This document shows positions 23,940 through 37,059 of a stretch of DNA of 64,000 bases, in pieces (the first letter of the stretch is position 1; each line of letters begins with the position of its first letter). The stretch spans positions 195,920,001-195,984,000 of the forward strand of contig JBITNC010000001.1 in the NCBI GenBank assembly GCA_050084985.1, given 5' to 3'. The translations under genes and the position numbers were made by a program. The notes under the pieces were generated by a model. That model saw nothing but the letters and a program-made list of their open reading frames with translations. It searched no databases and was not told where the DNA came from. The DNA is from Nageia nagi (Eukaryota; Pinophyta).

Positions 23940-24640
23940 AGATGCTAAACCATACAGGTAAAAACAAATTCTGATCAACCCAAAAATAGAAAAATCCATG
24001 AAGCAAGAATTGATTAAACTACTTGATTCAAGAATAATTTATCCCATTAAACATTCTTCTTGGGTTGCAAATCTAGTTCCAATTAGAAATAAAAGTAAGT
24101 ATATAAGATTGTGTGTTGATTTTAGAAAATTGAATCAAGTTTCTCTCAAATATAATTATCCTCTCCCACCACTAGAATAGATCTTGCATACAATAGTCAG
24201 AGCTTACTATTTTTCAATGATTTATGGCTACTCAGGATTCAACTATATTTAGGTAAAGGATGAAGATCAATATAAAACTATATTTACAACAAAATGGGGT
24301 ACATTTTTTTTTTTAAATGCCCTTTAGTCTTTCTAATGCTAGAGCTACTTTTTAAAGAGCCATGGATTATGGATTTGGAGATTTGATAAATTAGATTATC
24401 TTAATTAGATGATATCATTATATTTTATAAGAGTAAAGAAGATCATTTGCAACACCTTAGATAAGTGTTTCAAAAATGTGTATAGTTTGGGATTTCAATC
24501 AATCCCAAAAATTCTATTTTTATGGTTAACAAGAAAGCCTTATAATCATTCCTTAATCAAATCAATTTTGTTAGAAAATTCATTAATGATTTTTCAAAAA
24601 TTATATCCCCAATCACCTCAATGTTAAAGAAAGATGTATT
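23940..24640 (+). pseudogene. pol: E1 reverse transcriptase (decayed)
   Basis: KQELIKLLDSRIIYPIKHSSWV, then ANLVPIRNKSKYIRLCVDFRKLNQ, YNYPLPPLE, MIYGYSGFN, DQYKTIFTT-x-WGTF, and a catalytic box degraded to LDDIII at about 24395. Layout and order are those of Ty3/gypsy RT. Several single-base frame changes occur, including one in a T-run at about 24305. Confidence 0.85.
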
Positions 24641-25010
24641 TTCTTAGTCAAATGAAGCAAAGCTAGCATTCCAAGAAATTAAAAATGTTATTATAGAAGA
24701 TCTTATTCTAAAAAATCCTGATATACCAAAAGATTTCATCATGTATGTATATGGAGTAGAAAAAGAAATGTTGCAATTCTAGCATATAAAGATGACAAGA
24801 AAGAAAAACATCCAATTGTCTTTCATATTCAAACACTCCATCAACATCAAAAAAGGTATTCCTTTATTGAAAAATAAGTGTTTTCCATTATGAAAGAACT
24901 TAAGAAATTCAAGCATTATGTATCCCACAATAAGATCCTTATATTTACTATTCATCCAAATGTAAGAGATTATGTTATAAAATGAGATTTGGATGAAGGA
25001 AAAGTTGGTT
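24640..25010 (+). pseudogene. pol: E1 gypsy-type RNase H (decayed)
   Basis: SFIEK-x-VFSIMKELKKFKHYV, then KILIFTIHPNVRDYV and DLDEGKVG matches the connection and RNase H region after gypsy RT (E-KxxLA-x-ATKKLRHY...). The frame is restored at 25025 with EYDVDTKPTKLIRG. Confidence 0.75.
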
Positions 25011-25249
25011 AGATTACTAAAATAATGGAGTATGATGTAGATACTAAACCAACCAAACTTATCAGAGGCTTAACATTATATGAAAATATAGCAAAAGCTT
25101 CTCACATGATTGCTATCATAGAGGATGAACACCACCATAATAAAGAAAGTGATTGGATTAAAAAATTATTTTTTATTTTTAAACTAGTAAATATCTTAAA
25201 TCTTTGTATAGATTTTAGAGAAGGAGATTCAAGCTACATGCTTTGAAGT

Positions 25250-26412
25250 TTATGATGGTAGATGACCACCTCTATAGAATTTTTTTAATCAAACCTTATT
25301 AAGATGTGTAACTCATTATGAATCCCAAAGAATATTTCATGAATTTCACTATGGAGTTTTTGGGGGACATTATAGTGGACCAACTACTATAGCAAAAATA
25401 TTACAAGCTAGATACTATTGGCCTACCATATTTGAGAATTCATTCAAGATTGCCCAGGAATGTGATAAGTGAAATAGATTTGTGGGAAAAAGAAGAAAAG
25501 TAGCTATGCCTCTTAAACTTATGGTGGTTGAAGAACCTTTCCAACAATGGGGTATTTAATTCATTGGTGTCATAAATCCTAATTCTTTAATGGGACATAA
25601 GTTCATTCTAATTGTAACAAATTATTTTACTAGATGGTTAGAAGCTATGCCATGCAAAAATCTAGATCAAGAGGCAATGATAGAAATGATTAAAAGAATA
25701 ATCACTCACTTTATAATACCACAACCTATTATCTAAAATAATGGTTTTGCATTCATTAGGGATAATTTTTCTAACCTTATTGTTGAATACGAGATCTACT
25801 AGCTCTTCTCTTCAAATTATTACCCTCAAGATAATGCGTTAGCTAAATCAACCAACAAGAACCTAACCTAGATTATAAAAAGAATAATTGAAGTGAATAC
25901 CAAATAATGGCATACATAATTAGACTATGCATTATGGATAGAATAGATTAGTATCAAATCAATTACTAAGATATCTCCCTATGCATTAGTATAAAATAAA
26001 AGACCCATGTTGCCAATTTAGCTTGAGTTACCAACATTAAAAATTCTAAGAAATGGAAGATTATGACTTTTAACCATTGCAAGCTAGGTTCAATCAACTC
26101 CTCTAGCTAGACAAAGACCAAAATAAAGCATATAATTCATTACAACATTGCCAACAAATAGTAAAAAAATGGTTTGATAAAAAAAATTCTTCCCAAGTAA
26201 AGTTTAAAATAGGAGACATTATCCTCAAATGGGATGAGGAAAGAGCAAATCTTAGGAAACACAAAAAGTTTGATTCTCTATGGAGTAGGCCCTACATCAT
26301 CACTCAAGCTATGCAAAATAATGTGTTCAAGTTGCAAGATATCATTGAGTCCTACAAACTATCGATCCTAGTTAACAGGATCTATTTAAAGCATTATCGG
26401 GTGATAGGTTGA
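25250..26412 (+). pseudogene. pol: E1 integrase (decayed, catalytic residues lost)
   Basis: The zinc-binding part keeps FHYGVFGGHYSG and ARYYWPTIF. The core keeps GHKFILIVTNYFTRWLEA. The D,D,E triad is gone: the first Asp codon is now a stop (about 25557), the second reads NNGF instead of DNGF, and the Glu position reads AKSTNK. The C-terminal part has KFKIGDIILKWDEE and LWSRPYII, a GPY/F-like module, ending TGA at about 26410. Confidence 0.82.
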
Positions 26413-26976
26413 TTTCATAACACCCACAAAAACTTGTATAGTGTAAATATAACCTCTTAAAAAAATTAATTATTCTTTTACATTATGTTTGTACATTCTT
26501 TAAGAATATCACATTCTCCAATATGGTAGGTAGTTGTTAAATGCTAATTGTTAATTTGGCATAATATGAAGTTAGTATTAATACACTACCAAAACATCAA
26601 CCATTTGATTTAGCATTTAAGGTAAGATCTTCTTGGATCTCTCAAACTGCTAAGCCTTACCCCAATTTCAATTTGGCATGCTCCAAATTACTATGTTCCC
26701 TCCTATTATCCACCAATTTGTATATTGATTTAACCCCAACATTCTCTAGCATTAACTACTATTAATAATATATACTTCACCAACCTCAAGCAAATAAAAT
26801 ACATCTCTCACTTCTCTATTTGACACTTATCCATTTTAGAGCATAAATTTCTTGAGAAGCTAGGCATAAATTTCTTAGAGCATATTGAGTGAGAAAGGAT
26901 AGAGTTACAAGGCCTTATAAAGTGTAGTTTCAAGTTCATAATGAAAACTTAAGGATCAAAGAGAGTTGAAGAAACC
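26413..26976. other. Spacer between E1 integrase and the 3' ORF
   Basis: About 560 bp, AT-rich, no gene or repeat recognised. Confidence 0.4.
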
Positions 26977-29169
26977 ATGATAGCAACCAAAACACTAACT
27001 CAAGAGGAACCTAAGCAGGTTGATGCTGATCTAATTTCTCTCCAAAATGAGTACCTAGAGAATGCTCTTGGAATGAATTGGACCAAGATGGGGGTAATAA
27101 ACCATATGGATACATGGAAAGGAAACCCCATGCAGGTTCTACTATAGCACATGAATCCCAAAGTTGCAGGTAAAGGGAAGTCTTTGGTGCATTCAAAGAG
27201 ATACACCATGATCAACTAGGGCCTAGCTTATTTTATGCCCTATGAATTGTTTACCTACCTCAATATGTTGTATTCAATGGCACATAGGAATAACTAGTAA
27301 GGTTATGAAATAGGAATTTTCAAATACCAAGAGCAAGGATAAGGATCATAGTCAAAATTTGAAGTGATACTTGATTACTCTCCTATTTCCATTCTTTAAG
27401 CATTTGCCATCCTAATTGATTAGACTTTTCATGTGAGAAAATAAACTAATTTAAAAAGAAAAAAGGATGAATTTTACAAGAATGATGAGGAAATGCTGAA
27501 CTAGAGTGATGAAAGGTATTAGGTAAGTAGAACCACAAAGCTTTGGCCAAGCTATGAAATTACCCTATCTGAAAAAATATGAGATAGAAAGATAATACAA
27601 GCACTGGTAGTTATTATAGGAAAGAAGACTCAAATTGAAGCATATGAAACCATGGTGCATATTCCTTATAATATTGTAGAGGCACACATCTATGATTTTT
27701 CTACCTTTATCTCTAATGAGATAAAAATATATCTTTTCAAGATTTAGATATCTGATTTTAGACATTCTTCATATTTATGGTGGCTCATGTTCCATCAAAA
27801 CCTCTAGGCACTTATGAAAGCTAGGTTGTAGGTCAAGCCAGTTAGCCCAAATACTTCATTAGCTCTAATCAAATTGAGGGTTCCCATATTGACCAAATTA
27901 TATGGGTCATACTATGAATTTTTGGATAAATTCTATGCAATAATGGTGTACATTATGATAGGAAAGCTTTCTAGCAGGCTACGTAAGAGTGCTATCTAGG
28001 AGCTATAGGGATGAAATAAAATTAGTGACTAGTATTTTCTCAAGAATTGCACCATAATTATAAGGTATGGGTATTTTGGAAAACCTTTTTTCTTACATAA
28101 ATATGTACCTCCTCAATTATATTCTAAAGATATGGGTAGGAAAATATGTGCCATATAGACCAAGTATGGGTTTAAAGGAAGTTTAAAATCTATTATAGAT
28201 ATACTAGCTACTACCAAAATTTCACTTTGTTAGAGATAGGTTGTAAAGATTGTATAGTAGAATTCATTATTCAAAATTTTAAATTAGATATGGTAGAATC
28301 CCCTTAGATGTATGAACCTTCAATGGAAATGAAAAAAATTATAACGTTAGGTAAGAAGCACCCAACCTTTTCCCATGAGCATAGACCTCATGTGGAATAT
28401 TTTATGAATAAAAATGAACAAGAAGCTAAAATGTACCCTAAATAGGAATTTGCACCATTAAATAAGGCTTGTATGACCCTTTAAGGAGTTAAAAAATATA
28501 ATAACTAGGAAAATAGGTGGTAAGATGTTTTCCTAAGCCCATAGGTACTCAATCAGTTGATAGATTTGGACTGGGGACCTAATAAAGTTCATTATTTCAT
28601 AAAATTCAGATTTGAATACACCATAAAAATTCATCATATTGAAAATGAATTATTTGGTAAATTTGGTTATGATAAATACTAGTAGATAGAGTATTCTAAA
28701 GACCCCTTGCTAGAGCTAAGCCTATCCCTTCCTCCAAATTTTCAAGGAAAATCAATTACAATGGTTAAAAAAATAGAGGCTAGAGAACCTTTTAGTTAAC
28801 AAGAGTTGACCAAAAAGAGTAAGCAAGATTAGCTAGATACTACCATAGCTTTCCAAGAGCCTTTTTGAAAAAGAGAAGAAGAGTTCAAACCTTGGCCCAA
28901 AAATAACAAACCCCCAAAAAAGAAGAAAGATTGGTAAAGAAACCCCGCACTACGTAATCTTGATCACAAAGGGTTTCACTTTTGGCTACTAAAATTACTA
29001 AAGAAATATAGGACAAATCATAAAAGAAATAAAAATCTTTGATGTAGAAGGAATACAAGAGCCTCAAGATATAGGTATTACTACCTAAGAGGAAGTCCCA
29101 AAAAAAGAGGAGATGGGAACATTCATGGAATGGCTAGTTCTATAGTAGTTGCACCTAGAGGTGGATTGA

Positions 29170-29210
<41 letters not shown>

Positions 29211-30750
29211 GGGAATAAGAGAGACTTCAACCCAATGGAAAAGGATGATGATGAATAAGAAGTTAGTGAGGAGGCAAAAAAAGAGGTAGAAAATCTAGAC
29301 TCAATACCTACAAAGAAGCCAAAAATTGCACAACAAATCATAAAATCTACATTAAGTGTAAATAATCTTCAATATTATTTGATTCCTATAGCCTCCTAGG
29401 AGGAGATTAAATTTATTTTTTCCACATAGATTGTAGAGCCCATTAATTGGGTAGCTTTTGTAAATGAACCTCCTATGCTCCTTGAGCAATAGTCAAGAAT
29501 TTTGAATAAAGTAATAAAAATGGGAGATATTAAAATTGCACAAATATCTTTAAAAGAAGGAAAATTAGATACTACTTCCATAGCCATTATTGATGTAAAT
29601 ATGTAGAGTACTTTGATTTTAGATCAATCCAAAATTCTTGTAAATACTTCAATGGCATCCAAAAAAGGTCTCTATGCCATGGAGACTAAGATAGATAGAT
29701 TAAACAACAAAATAGATTAGTATAAAAAAAGACTACTCCCTTAAAGATAAAATAGTCACTAGGTTGTAGAATAAAAATAAACATCTGCTTGCAAAGCTAG
29801 ACAAGCAGAAGTTAGAATTTTAAAAGAGCCTAATATAAACAAAAGATGAGCTAAATAATGCAAATCAAGCCATAAAAGAACATAAAGCTCAAGCTATAGT
29901 TGTGGATGGCCAAAAGGTCAAACAAGTTGAGGTTGAATTGCAAATAGTTGTACCATCCAACAAAGTATTATTTGATGAAAAATCAAAGCTTCTCCCACTC
30001 ATACAAGGTTTTAGAAGGTCCCTAGTGGAGCAAGTTGGAGATAAGATGATGGCTTTGTCACACTTGGAATTATTAAAATATTAGATAAAAAAACCATCAA
30101 GTAATTCAATGCATAAACTACTCTTCATCAATTGGCTCTAGAAAAATTGAGTTTACTAGTTGAAAGAATGCAAAGCTGGTTGAGAGCCCCAATTGAAAAG
30201 GATATAGCTACCATCACTCCTAAACCAAGGAAATCATATTTGAGAAGAATTCAATATATATGTGAACTCCAAAATTTGGTGTTTCATATGGAGATTAGTA
30301 AACATCGACTTAAAATAGAGCTGGGCTTTATCAATAAATTTTTTAATTCTTTAATTAGATTAAAAGATCATAAATTATGAGAGAAGAAAGATGTACAAGG
30401 TAGTACTACAATATCGGTAGCCTATACCATTTAATTCCTTGAACAATATTTAGCTACAAAAAAATATTAGATCTTTAACAATTAAATGAAATCACTTAGG
30501 AGGCAATTATGAGATTCTTACATGATAGAAGGCTAGAGAGTGTGCTAACAGGGTTTAGAGAAAATACAATAAAGATACAAGCCTCCCCTATTTTATCATA
30601 GATTGATCATCAAGACCTTAAGGAGTTAAACAAAAAGATTCAACCTTTCCTCCCTATGAAACTTGAGCCCCCACCTGATAGTCCCATGAAAGACTCATCT
30701 GAACCAATGACTAGGAGCAACAAGTAGAGGGTTTTATTCTTTAACAAGTG
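26977..30750 (+). pseudogene. E1 large sense ORF downstream of integrase, unidentified
   Basis: I do not recognise this protein. From ATG 26977 one can follow about 1,200 codons, with many TAG/TAA stops and a few frame changes, to MTRSNK and TGA near 30748. Legible blocks: LISLQNEYLENALGMNWTKM, LWPSYEITLSEKI, TQIEAYETMVHIPYNIVEA, PPQLYSKDMGRKI (about 28110), HRPHVEYFMNKNEQEA (about 28385), an acidic Asp run encoded by a GAT repeat (29170-29207), and helical, probably coiled-coil segments near 29690-30370 (YAMETKIDRLNNKID, LALEKLSLLVERMQSWL-type). It lies on the gag-pol strand, between integrase and the 3' LTR, where some gypsy elements carry extra or env-like ORFs. No signal peptide or membrane segment stands out, so an env role is not supported. 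Confidence 0.6.
29170..29207 (+). repeat. (GAT)n microsatellite coding an Asp run
   Basis: About 12 uninterrupted GAT units inside the unidentified E1 3' ORF, followed by further Asp/Glu-rich codons. Confidence 0.95.
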
Positions 30751-30798
30751 AAGGCCCCAAGAGCTACCAAAAGATTGTATTCTTCCAAAATTACACTT

Positions 30799-32668
30799 TG
30801 ATGATGGAGTAATGCTCTAGCATTATTTATTTTTTATTATTTTCAATAAATTATTATTAAATCCCACTTCCTTATCCCCTTTCACATTTATTTACCCTCT
30901 TTATAAATATTGTCTCAAATCTAGAGAGTCCCAATTATTATCAGTATCTAGGAACTATTTATGTATATGTGAGTCTTAGATATTTTAATTCAAAAGGTGT
31001 AGTTTATATGTAGTGGGTGTTGTGGTAAATCCCAAGAATAGACATCAGTTGATTTAGCTATCTTTTTGGAAACTCTATGTATATAAGAGTCATAGGTTAT
31101 AGATTTTTATCTAAGTCACAATCAAGAATAAATGTATCATATCTGGGTAATATTATAATATATAAGGGAAGTATACATCTAATTCAATTTTGGGAGTTAT
31201 TATAAATATAAGTCAAGGTCATATCTATGTTTCTAGTGGGAGATATTAGATCCCACCATTATTCAAAAAGCCTTAACCCATAATTAGAATTTATGGGAAA
31301 TGTTGTAAGTAGATCAATTACATCCCATCAATTTTCAATAATGATTTCACCATTTTTGAATGAAATTAGTGGGTCCCAAGACAAGTAGTAACAAAGCAAA
31401 GTTTCATTCAATGAAGATATTTTATAAAAGATCATATAGGACCCATTGATTTTGATTAATGACATCAAAACTTTTAGCTAAAATCAATGGGTCTTAGGAT
31501 AAAGAACACTAGAAAATACTACTTGAAGATAATCAAACAAAGCCTACCGATTTCCAATGATGATGTCACACCTTTAACCTAAAATCCATGGGTATTAAGA
31601 TAATCTTGATCATCACTAGAGCCCAATAAGGAGAGATAAAACTTGTTAGATTCAAAGAAGAATGATGGGTAATAAGTAACACTTAATTTCACTTGATCTT
31701 AAGTGTTTGATCCCTAAGGCTCTATCAATGTGTTGACTATGACTCATTTCCATATGATAGTAGCAATTTCTTCTTAGGATTAAATGATATACTATTCATT
31801 TCCCTCATTATTCCATGCAACCAAAAATATAGTGCTGATAATTAATAAGTTGTGGAGAAGTAGATAGCTACTGATAGAGCACTATGTCAAATCATACCAA
31901 TCAAATTACACACAACTGCATCTTCAATCAACTACAAAACTAGGCGAAAGAAGTAAACCACAAATCAAAAAGATTACAACTCATTTAGTACAACAACTCA
32001 AAAATTTTAAATTCCCAAGCTATGGTGTTGTTGGTACTTAATTAGTATGTAATTTTACATAGTTGTAATACTAATTATAAATAGTTTTCCTTACTATTTT
32101 CAATCAAGAGGAGTATTTATGTATATTAATGATAGACAACCACTTAGTTGGGATGTAAATGTATAAATAGTGGACTGCTATAAGTCCTAAAGGTCAAACA
32201 TTTTAGCAAATTTGACCAAGTTTGTAAGATGCTTTTGTATATGATAATGTAATATGATAATCCTTTTCCCTTTTGAACAAGTGGTTTTCTATTACACTTT
32301 GTGAATGTTACATATTAGATGTCATCTTAAGTTGTAGTTGTTTATTATGATTACAAGACCCCAAGGGTAAGATAGTTTGCTATTTTTAATCTTGGTTATG
32401 GATTGTTTTCTATGCTATAGTTCCCAAGCTACATACTTTTTGTTTAATATGCTCATCTCTTTCCTATTACTCTTCACCTTTTATTTCTTTCTTGTTACTT
32501 TCAACCTTCATAATTTATATGAATTGAGCTACGATCAAGAGATTTAGAATAAAATTAACATGAGTGCATCCCCACCACTTTCTCCTCTCTCAAGGATCCT
32601 ATTATTTTGAGAAATGTAGAACATGAGTAGACCAAACCCTTGAGGTTACATTATATCGATCAATAGTT
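30799..32668 (+). repeat. 3' LTR of E1 with about 1.2 kb of extra sequence
   Basis: 30813-30950 matches the start of the 5' LTR and about 32137-32668 matches the rest. The middle (about 30951-32136) has no counterpart in the 5' LTR. A GATGATGGAG purine-rich tract precedes it. The extra block is bounded by near-identical ATTTATGTATAT phrases and holds internal repeats. Either it inserted or expanded here, or the 5' LTR lost it. Confidence 0.65.
31341..31610. repeat. Three imperfect ~100-118-bp repeats inside the E1 3' LTR
   Basis: Units begin ATGATTTCAC (31341), ATGACATCAA (31459) and ATGATGTCAC (31560). Each is followed by AAAAT.ATGGGT.TTA.GATAA-like text. Two periods, 118 and 101 bp. Confidence 0.7.
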
Positions 32669-34430
32669 ATGATATTCATATCTGCACCTATTTTGATATA
32701 TTCAAAATGTATATTTTTTTCTAATTTTTATTTATCTATAAGTTTGAATAGAAATAAGGCATATTTAGACCCCAAGATACATGACATCATCAACATCAAA
32801 TTCTCTCCTTTGTGTAAAAGTATTAAGACTTTTCTACATATAAAATATGCAAATCCTTGATCTAAAGTAATATAAAATCACCAAGATAGATCTATATCAT
32901 GGAATAAGTACTTAGGCTTTTCAATAAGGCAAATTCACACTTTATCAAAGGTTGATATTAGTATAGGAACTCCAAGCCCCATATAGAGCAAAAAGGAAGC
33001 ATATCCATAGTCCACTAAATTTTGACATCATCAAGCTAATTTTGCATCTCAAATAACTATTTCAAGAGCCTAAAACTATAGTCTAAAGAGTATGAAATCA
33101 TTCATTTCTAGCCAAAACCTTAAACTATTAAAACAAACATAAATCACCTCCTTCTAAATTATTGCTAGATATCTTAGGAAACCAACTTTGTACCCCAGAT
33201 ATGCTTATGTCATTTAGATAGACCCCACACCCTAGATTCTTCATAAAACATATGCAAATATCCTTAGTCAAAACCCAAATGAATGTTAATATCATCAAAT
33301 AAAATACAAATTGAGTCAATAATATAGGATTAACTCTTTAATAACCTTAATATAATATTTATTCACTAAATTAGACTTATTATTCTAAGATTGAAGCAAA
33401 AAGGCTTATTGACCAATTGAATTACTCATACATGACATGTTGAATTGATCGTTAGGGTATTGATTGAGGTAATTAATTCTCTAGTTACATTTCTTCCAAT
33501 AATCTAATCATAGAAAGAAGTCAAAAATTACCAAAAACTCTAACATAACTCCAAGGTAAATGAGATCAAGGAAAATTCTAGGTGTAAAAATTGGGCTCGA
33601 ATATATCAAACCCTAGTTCCAATCGACTATCAAATGATAACATTCTAATATAGAAAATTTATTTCCCAACACCTTAAATCATGACTCAAACTAGAGACTA
33701 CATTTGCATTCTAGAAGATAAAATAATTCTCTTTATTTTGTAACTTTGTATCAATCTAATCATATAAGGATTACTTTTTAAATCATGGATATATGTAAAT
33801 ATCTATTAGAATATTTTATTCAATAATCAACAAGATCTTATGGCTCAAGTTTTGTAATTAATTTAGTATATAGATAATCCATACGACTCTTATAAATATT
33901 TCCTATAAGTACAAGTTACCTCTACTAAATAAAAGGTTAGATGTTTATGGTAAATATTATCCTCTAAATATTTCCTACTTATATTTTAGGATGATGAGCT
34001 CATACTTTTTTCCCTTTGCAATTATGTATGAAATATTTATTCTTTTATTATTTTTACTAATATTTTCACATATCCTAAGAAGGAATTCATGCATTTATTA
34101 AACATAGGTTGTTAGGTACTATAGTCATTTTACTAGTATGAATATCTAAGACTACTTATGGCAATTAAATTTAGACATTATCTGTAGTAAAAGATCTAAA
34201 CCCTATGATGCTTTTTGTTGAAACACTTTATCTTATTTAAAACTTATCAATTTCTATCTCTATTCTTTCTAATCCTACCCATTCGTATCTCTATCTTTTC
34301 TATCCCTAAAACTCAAATTCCAATAGATAAGGAGTCATATAGGAGATTAGTTTACAACAAGTTTGTATCATGTATTAAGGAATTATGTTATTTTAATGAG
34401 TGCATGTTACTTATTACCACAAATTATTAA
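32669..34430. other. Unassigned AT-rich sequence, possibly E3 LTR
   Basis: No coding match on either strand. Its right end meets an E1-like leader and primer-site remnant at 34432, so the last part could be the decayed 5' LTR of E3. I see no second copy in the window to prove it. Confidence 0.35.
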
Positions 34431-34639
34431 ATAGTAATCTCCAATTTCGAATGCTTGATGGGAATCCAACCCTTTCATTTTAAATTTATAATATTATCTC
34501 AAGACCTTATTGGTGACTCTATTATTTAAGAATTTAGAAAATTTACCCTTCAAATAAATTTCAATATTTATTCAAAATTAGTATTGAAATATTTTTCCTA
34601 GAGTTGCTTACCTATTTCTTTTCATCTCCTCATGAGTTT

Positions 34640-36430
34640 TATCCTAACAAGAAGAAGAGCAAGAGAGTTAGGAGAGCATCCCATGTTTCTAGAACTTGTT
34701 TCTAGAACTTGTTTCTAGAAAGAGACCAAGGAAGTAACCATTTCCTACTATATCTAATATTGATAAATTTTTAGATACAATACCTACAAATTAGCTTATT
34801 CCTCCAAAACCTTATCATCATAGGTTTTTCATGGCTTCCCAAGTAGCTCATCCAAAGTTCCCACCATTTTCTAGTGGTTTTCCATTAAAATTATCTACAA
34901 ATGTTGCAATCCTTCAAGTTGTTGTAAAAAATTAGTTTTTATGGTTTGTATAATATTATTTATACCTTTGAGTACTACAAATATGTTCTTAATTAGGTCA
35001 AGAATCATGATGTTTCTACAAAAGATATTTTGGTCTAGTTGCTTGCTATGTCTTTCAAAGGCAAGGTGTTATATAGGTACAAATTCCTCTCAAATACATC
35101 CATCACCACATGGGATGATCTAACTAAAGTATTTTTTGATAAATTTTCTAATATTATATCTTTGTTGACTCAATTTACTTTCATCACGAGGAACAACAAG
35201 TAGAATTTTATTGACTTCAATAACCATTTTAGGAACAACAAGTAGAATTTTATTGACTTTAATAACCATTTTAGGAATTCATGGGTGAGATTCCCTATTT
35301 ATATTAAACCCTAATACTCTAAAGCTAATATGCATTATTTGAAAGCTTTTGCACCTAATCAAGCTCATAATATTAAGAATGAAAAGGTTACTACTTTTTT
35401 GAACATATATAGAGTTGTTATAAAAGATTAAATAGATTTGATAGCTATGGGGAAGTTACCTTACATAATTATATTTCCCTATTATCATAAAATGTTAACT
35501 CAATCAAAGATTCTTTCTTTAATACCTCCACCCGTACTATCTCCAATTCCAATGAGAGTTATTGATCCTACTACAATTTCCTTTGAAATATTTAAGCTAC
35601 AAGAGTTGAAGGCTATTGTTAGAGACATGCAAAAAAAAATTATCAAGGAAAAGGTCTAGCATAGAAAGGAGGTATCAAAGGTTTGAACACAACACTCAAA
35701 GAAGACTACCTTATATTACAAAGGATCAAGGATCTTATTTGAGTAATTCATCTATTGTTGTGAATATATATAATTAAATTTAAAAAACATATTATTCATA
35801 TATGTTTGTAGTGATTTGTATATACCATACTCTTGTGCAATCTATACTCATTACATGTTTGGCTAGAGAGGCTAAGCAATTGGCTTCCAAAGTTAAGCAG
35901 AATATCATGAATAAAGAGGAGCCAAATATTATGTGTATGACTTCCATGATAAATGATGGTATCTTTAAAATTGAAATAAGATCTATAGGACATGAAAATA
36001 TAGAAATTAATATAAGGGAGGACCCTCAACCTCCTAAAATACCAAATGCCTCTATTGTAAAAAGAGAATATTCTCCTACTCATCTAGTTTAGCATCAATT
36101 AGAAAAGGCTCTTATGTGCATGAAATTTTAGGACCAAGAAAATTGCCTCCTAGACATGAAAATGAAACATATCAAGATAGAAGGAGCTTAAGGTTACAAT
36201 CAATCACTCAAAGTCAAAGGGAGGTAGCTTATTTGTATTTTCAAAGGACATAATAGTCATATTATGAAGGTAGGCCTCAATATAATTATCCTTTCAATAT
36301 TATAAATGAAATAAAGTAAACTCCTTCAAACGACTTTATGTTTGAGGCATTATTAATTCTTGGATAGTTAGACTTGTTAAAGGAATCATCAAAAATTGCT
36401 ATCATGACTTCTAAAACTCCTTCAATTTCA
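34640..36430 (+). pseudogene. gag: E3 gag (decayed)
   Basis: A gag-like segment at about 34990-35310 reads FKGKVLYRYKFLSN, TWDDLTKVFFDKFSN and FTFITRNN, typical of the retrotransposon gag domain (W..L...F...F). It contains an exact-frame 42-bp tandem duplication. 35438-35659 encodes a Pro-rich stretch and a helix (EIFKLQELKAIVRDMQKKI). Stops and frame changes are frequent. Confidence 0.65.
35189..35272 (+). repeat. 42-bp in-frame tandem duplication in E3 gag
   Basis: AGGAACAACAAGTAGAATTT starts both 35189 and 35231; the two 42-bp units differ at one base (C/T). Fourteen codons were duplicated without breaking frame. Confidence 0.9.
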
Positions 36431-36479
36431 TTGGCCTAATTAAAAATTATTCCTAGGATGGGAAAAAATAGACCTTCTC

Positions 36480-36900
36480 CATTTTATATTCTTTAATAAT
36501 GAAGGGTTGGATGGTACATAAATACCTTTTAGATACTAGGGATTCTACTACTATAATGCCAAAAGCTATTTGTGAGGCTATGAGTCTAAATTATACAATA
36601 TCCACACCTAATTAATGGTATTCTAGTAAGAAATATGGGTTACATAAAACATCATTGTATTTCACTACATAAGTTACCATAGTTATCTTTCCCATAAGAA
36701 AATGTTGTGGTTGATTTACCCCCTTTCTTTGAATTATGCTTATCAAGAGAGTTCATAGAAAATATTGGGGGTTATCTTGCTAATGATGTAACTTATATGG
36801 TTATTCATTTTGGTGAGATGAAGATAAGAATATATAATTAGAGGAATTCTCCTTATCACTTGGAGAAGTTAGATAAAATTAATTTGAATCTCTTAGAATA
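36480..36900 (+). pseudogene. pol: E3 retropepsin-like protease
   Basis: KGWMVHKYLLDTRDSTTIMPKA at about 36504 aligns with E1's CMIDTRATITIIPK. D-T-R replaces the active-site D-T-G, so both copies share this G-to-A change or it arose twice. A DLPPFFELCLSREF segment follows at about 36715. Confidence 0.7.
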
Positions 36901-37059
36901 TGAAGAAAGACTTTGTAAAGCTATTGAGTCAAATACATGATGAAGATGGCCAATCTATTCAAATCATAGAGTAGATGAGGGATGTAAACATGGGTACATA
37001 TTATATTGTGGAACTATAATATGTCATTCCTACCATCAATCAAATGCAACTTAGAAAAA

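Noticed and set aside
27000-27215. Overlapping minus-strand frames of 61 and 71 codons
   Set aside because: Shadows of the sense E1 3' ORF. No homology on the minus strand.
26977-30750. Envelope-like gene in E1
   Set aside because: The position fits, but I see no signal peptide, membrane anchor or cleavage site in the readable blocks.
34684-34722. TTCTAGAA three times at 13-bp spacing near the E3 gag start, possibly another heat-shock-like array
   Set aside because: Only three copies, not on a 5-bp grid, and within or beside coding sequence. Most likely a small slippage repeat.
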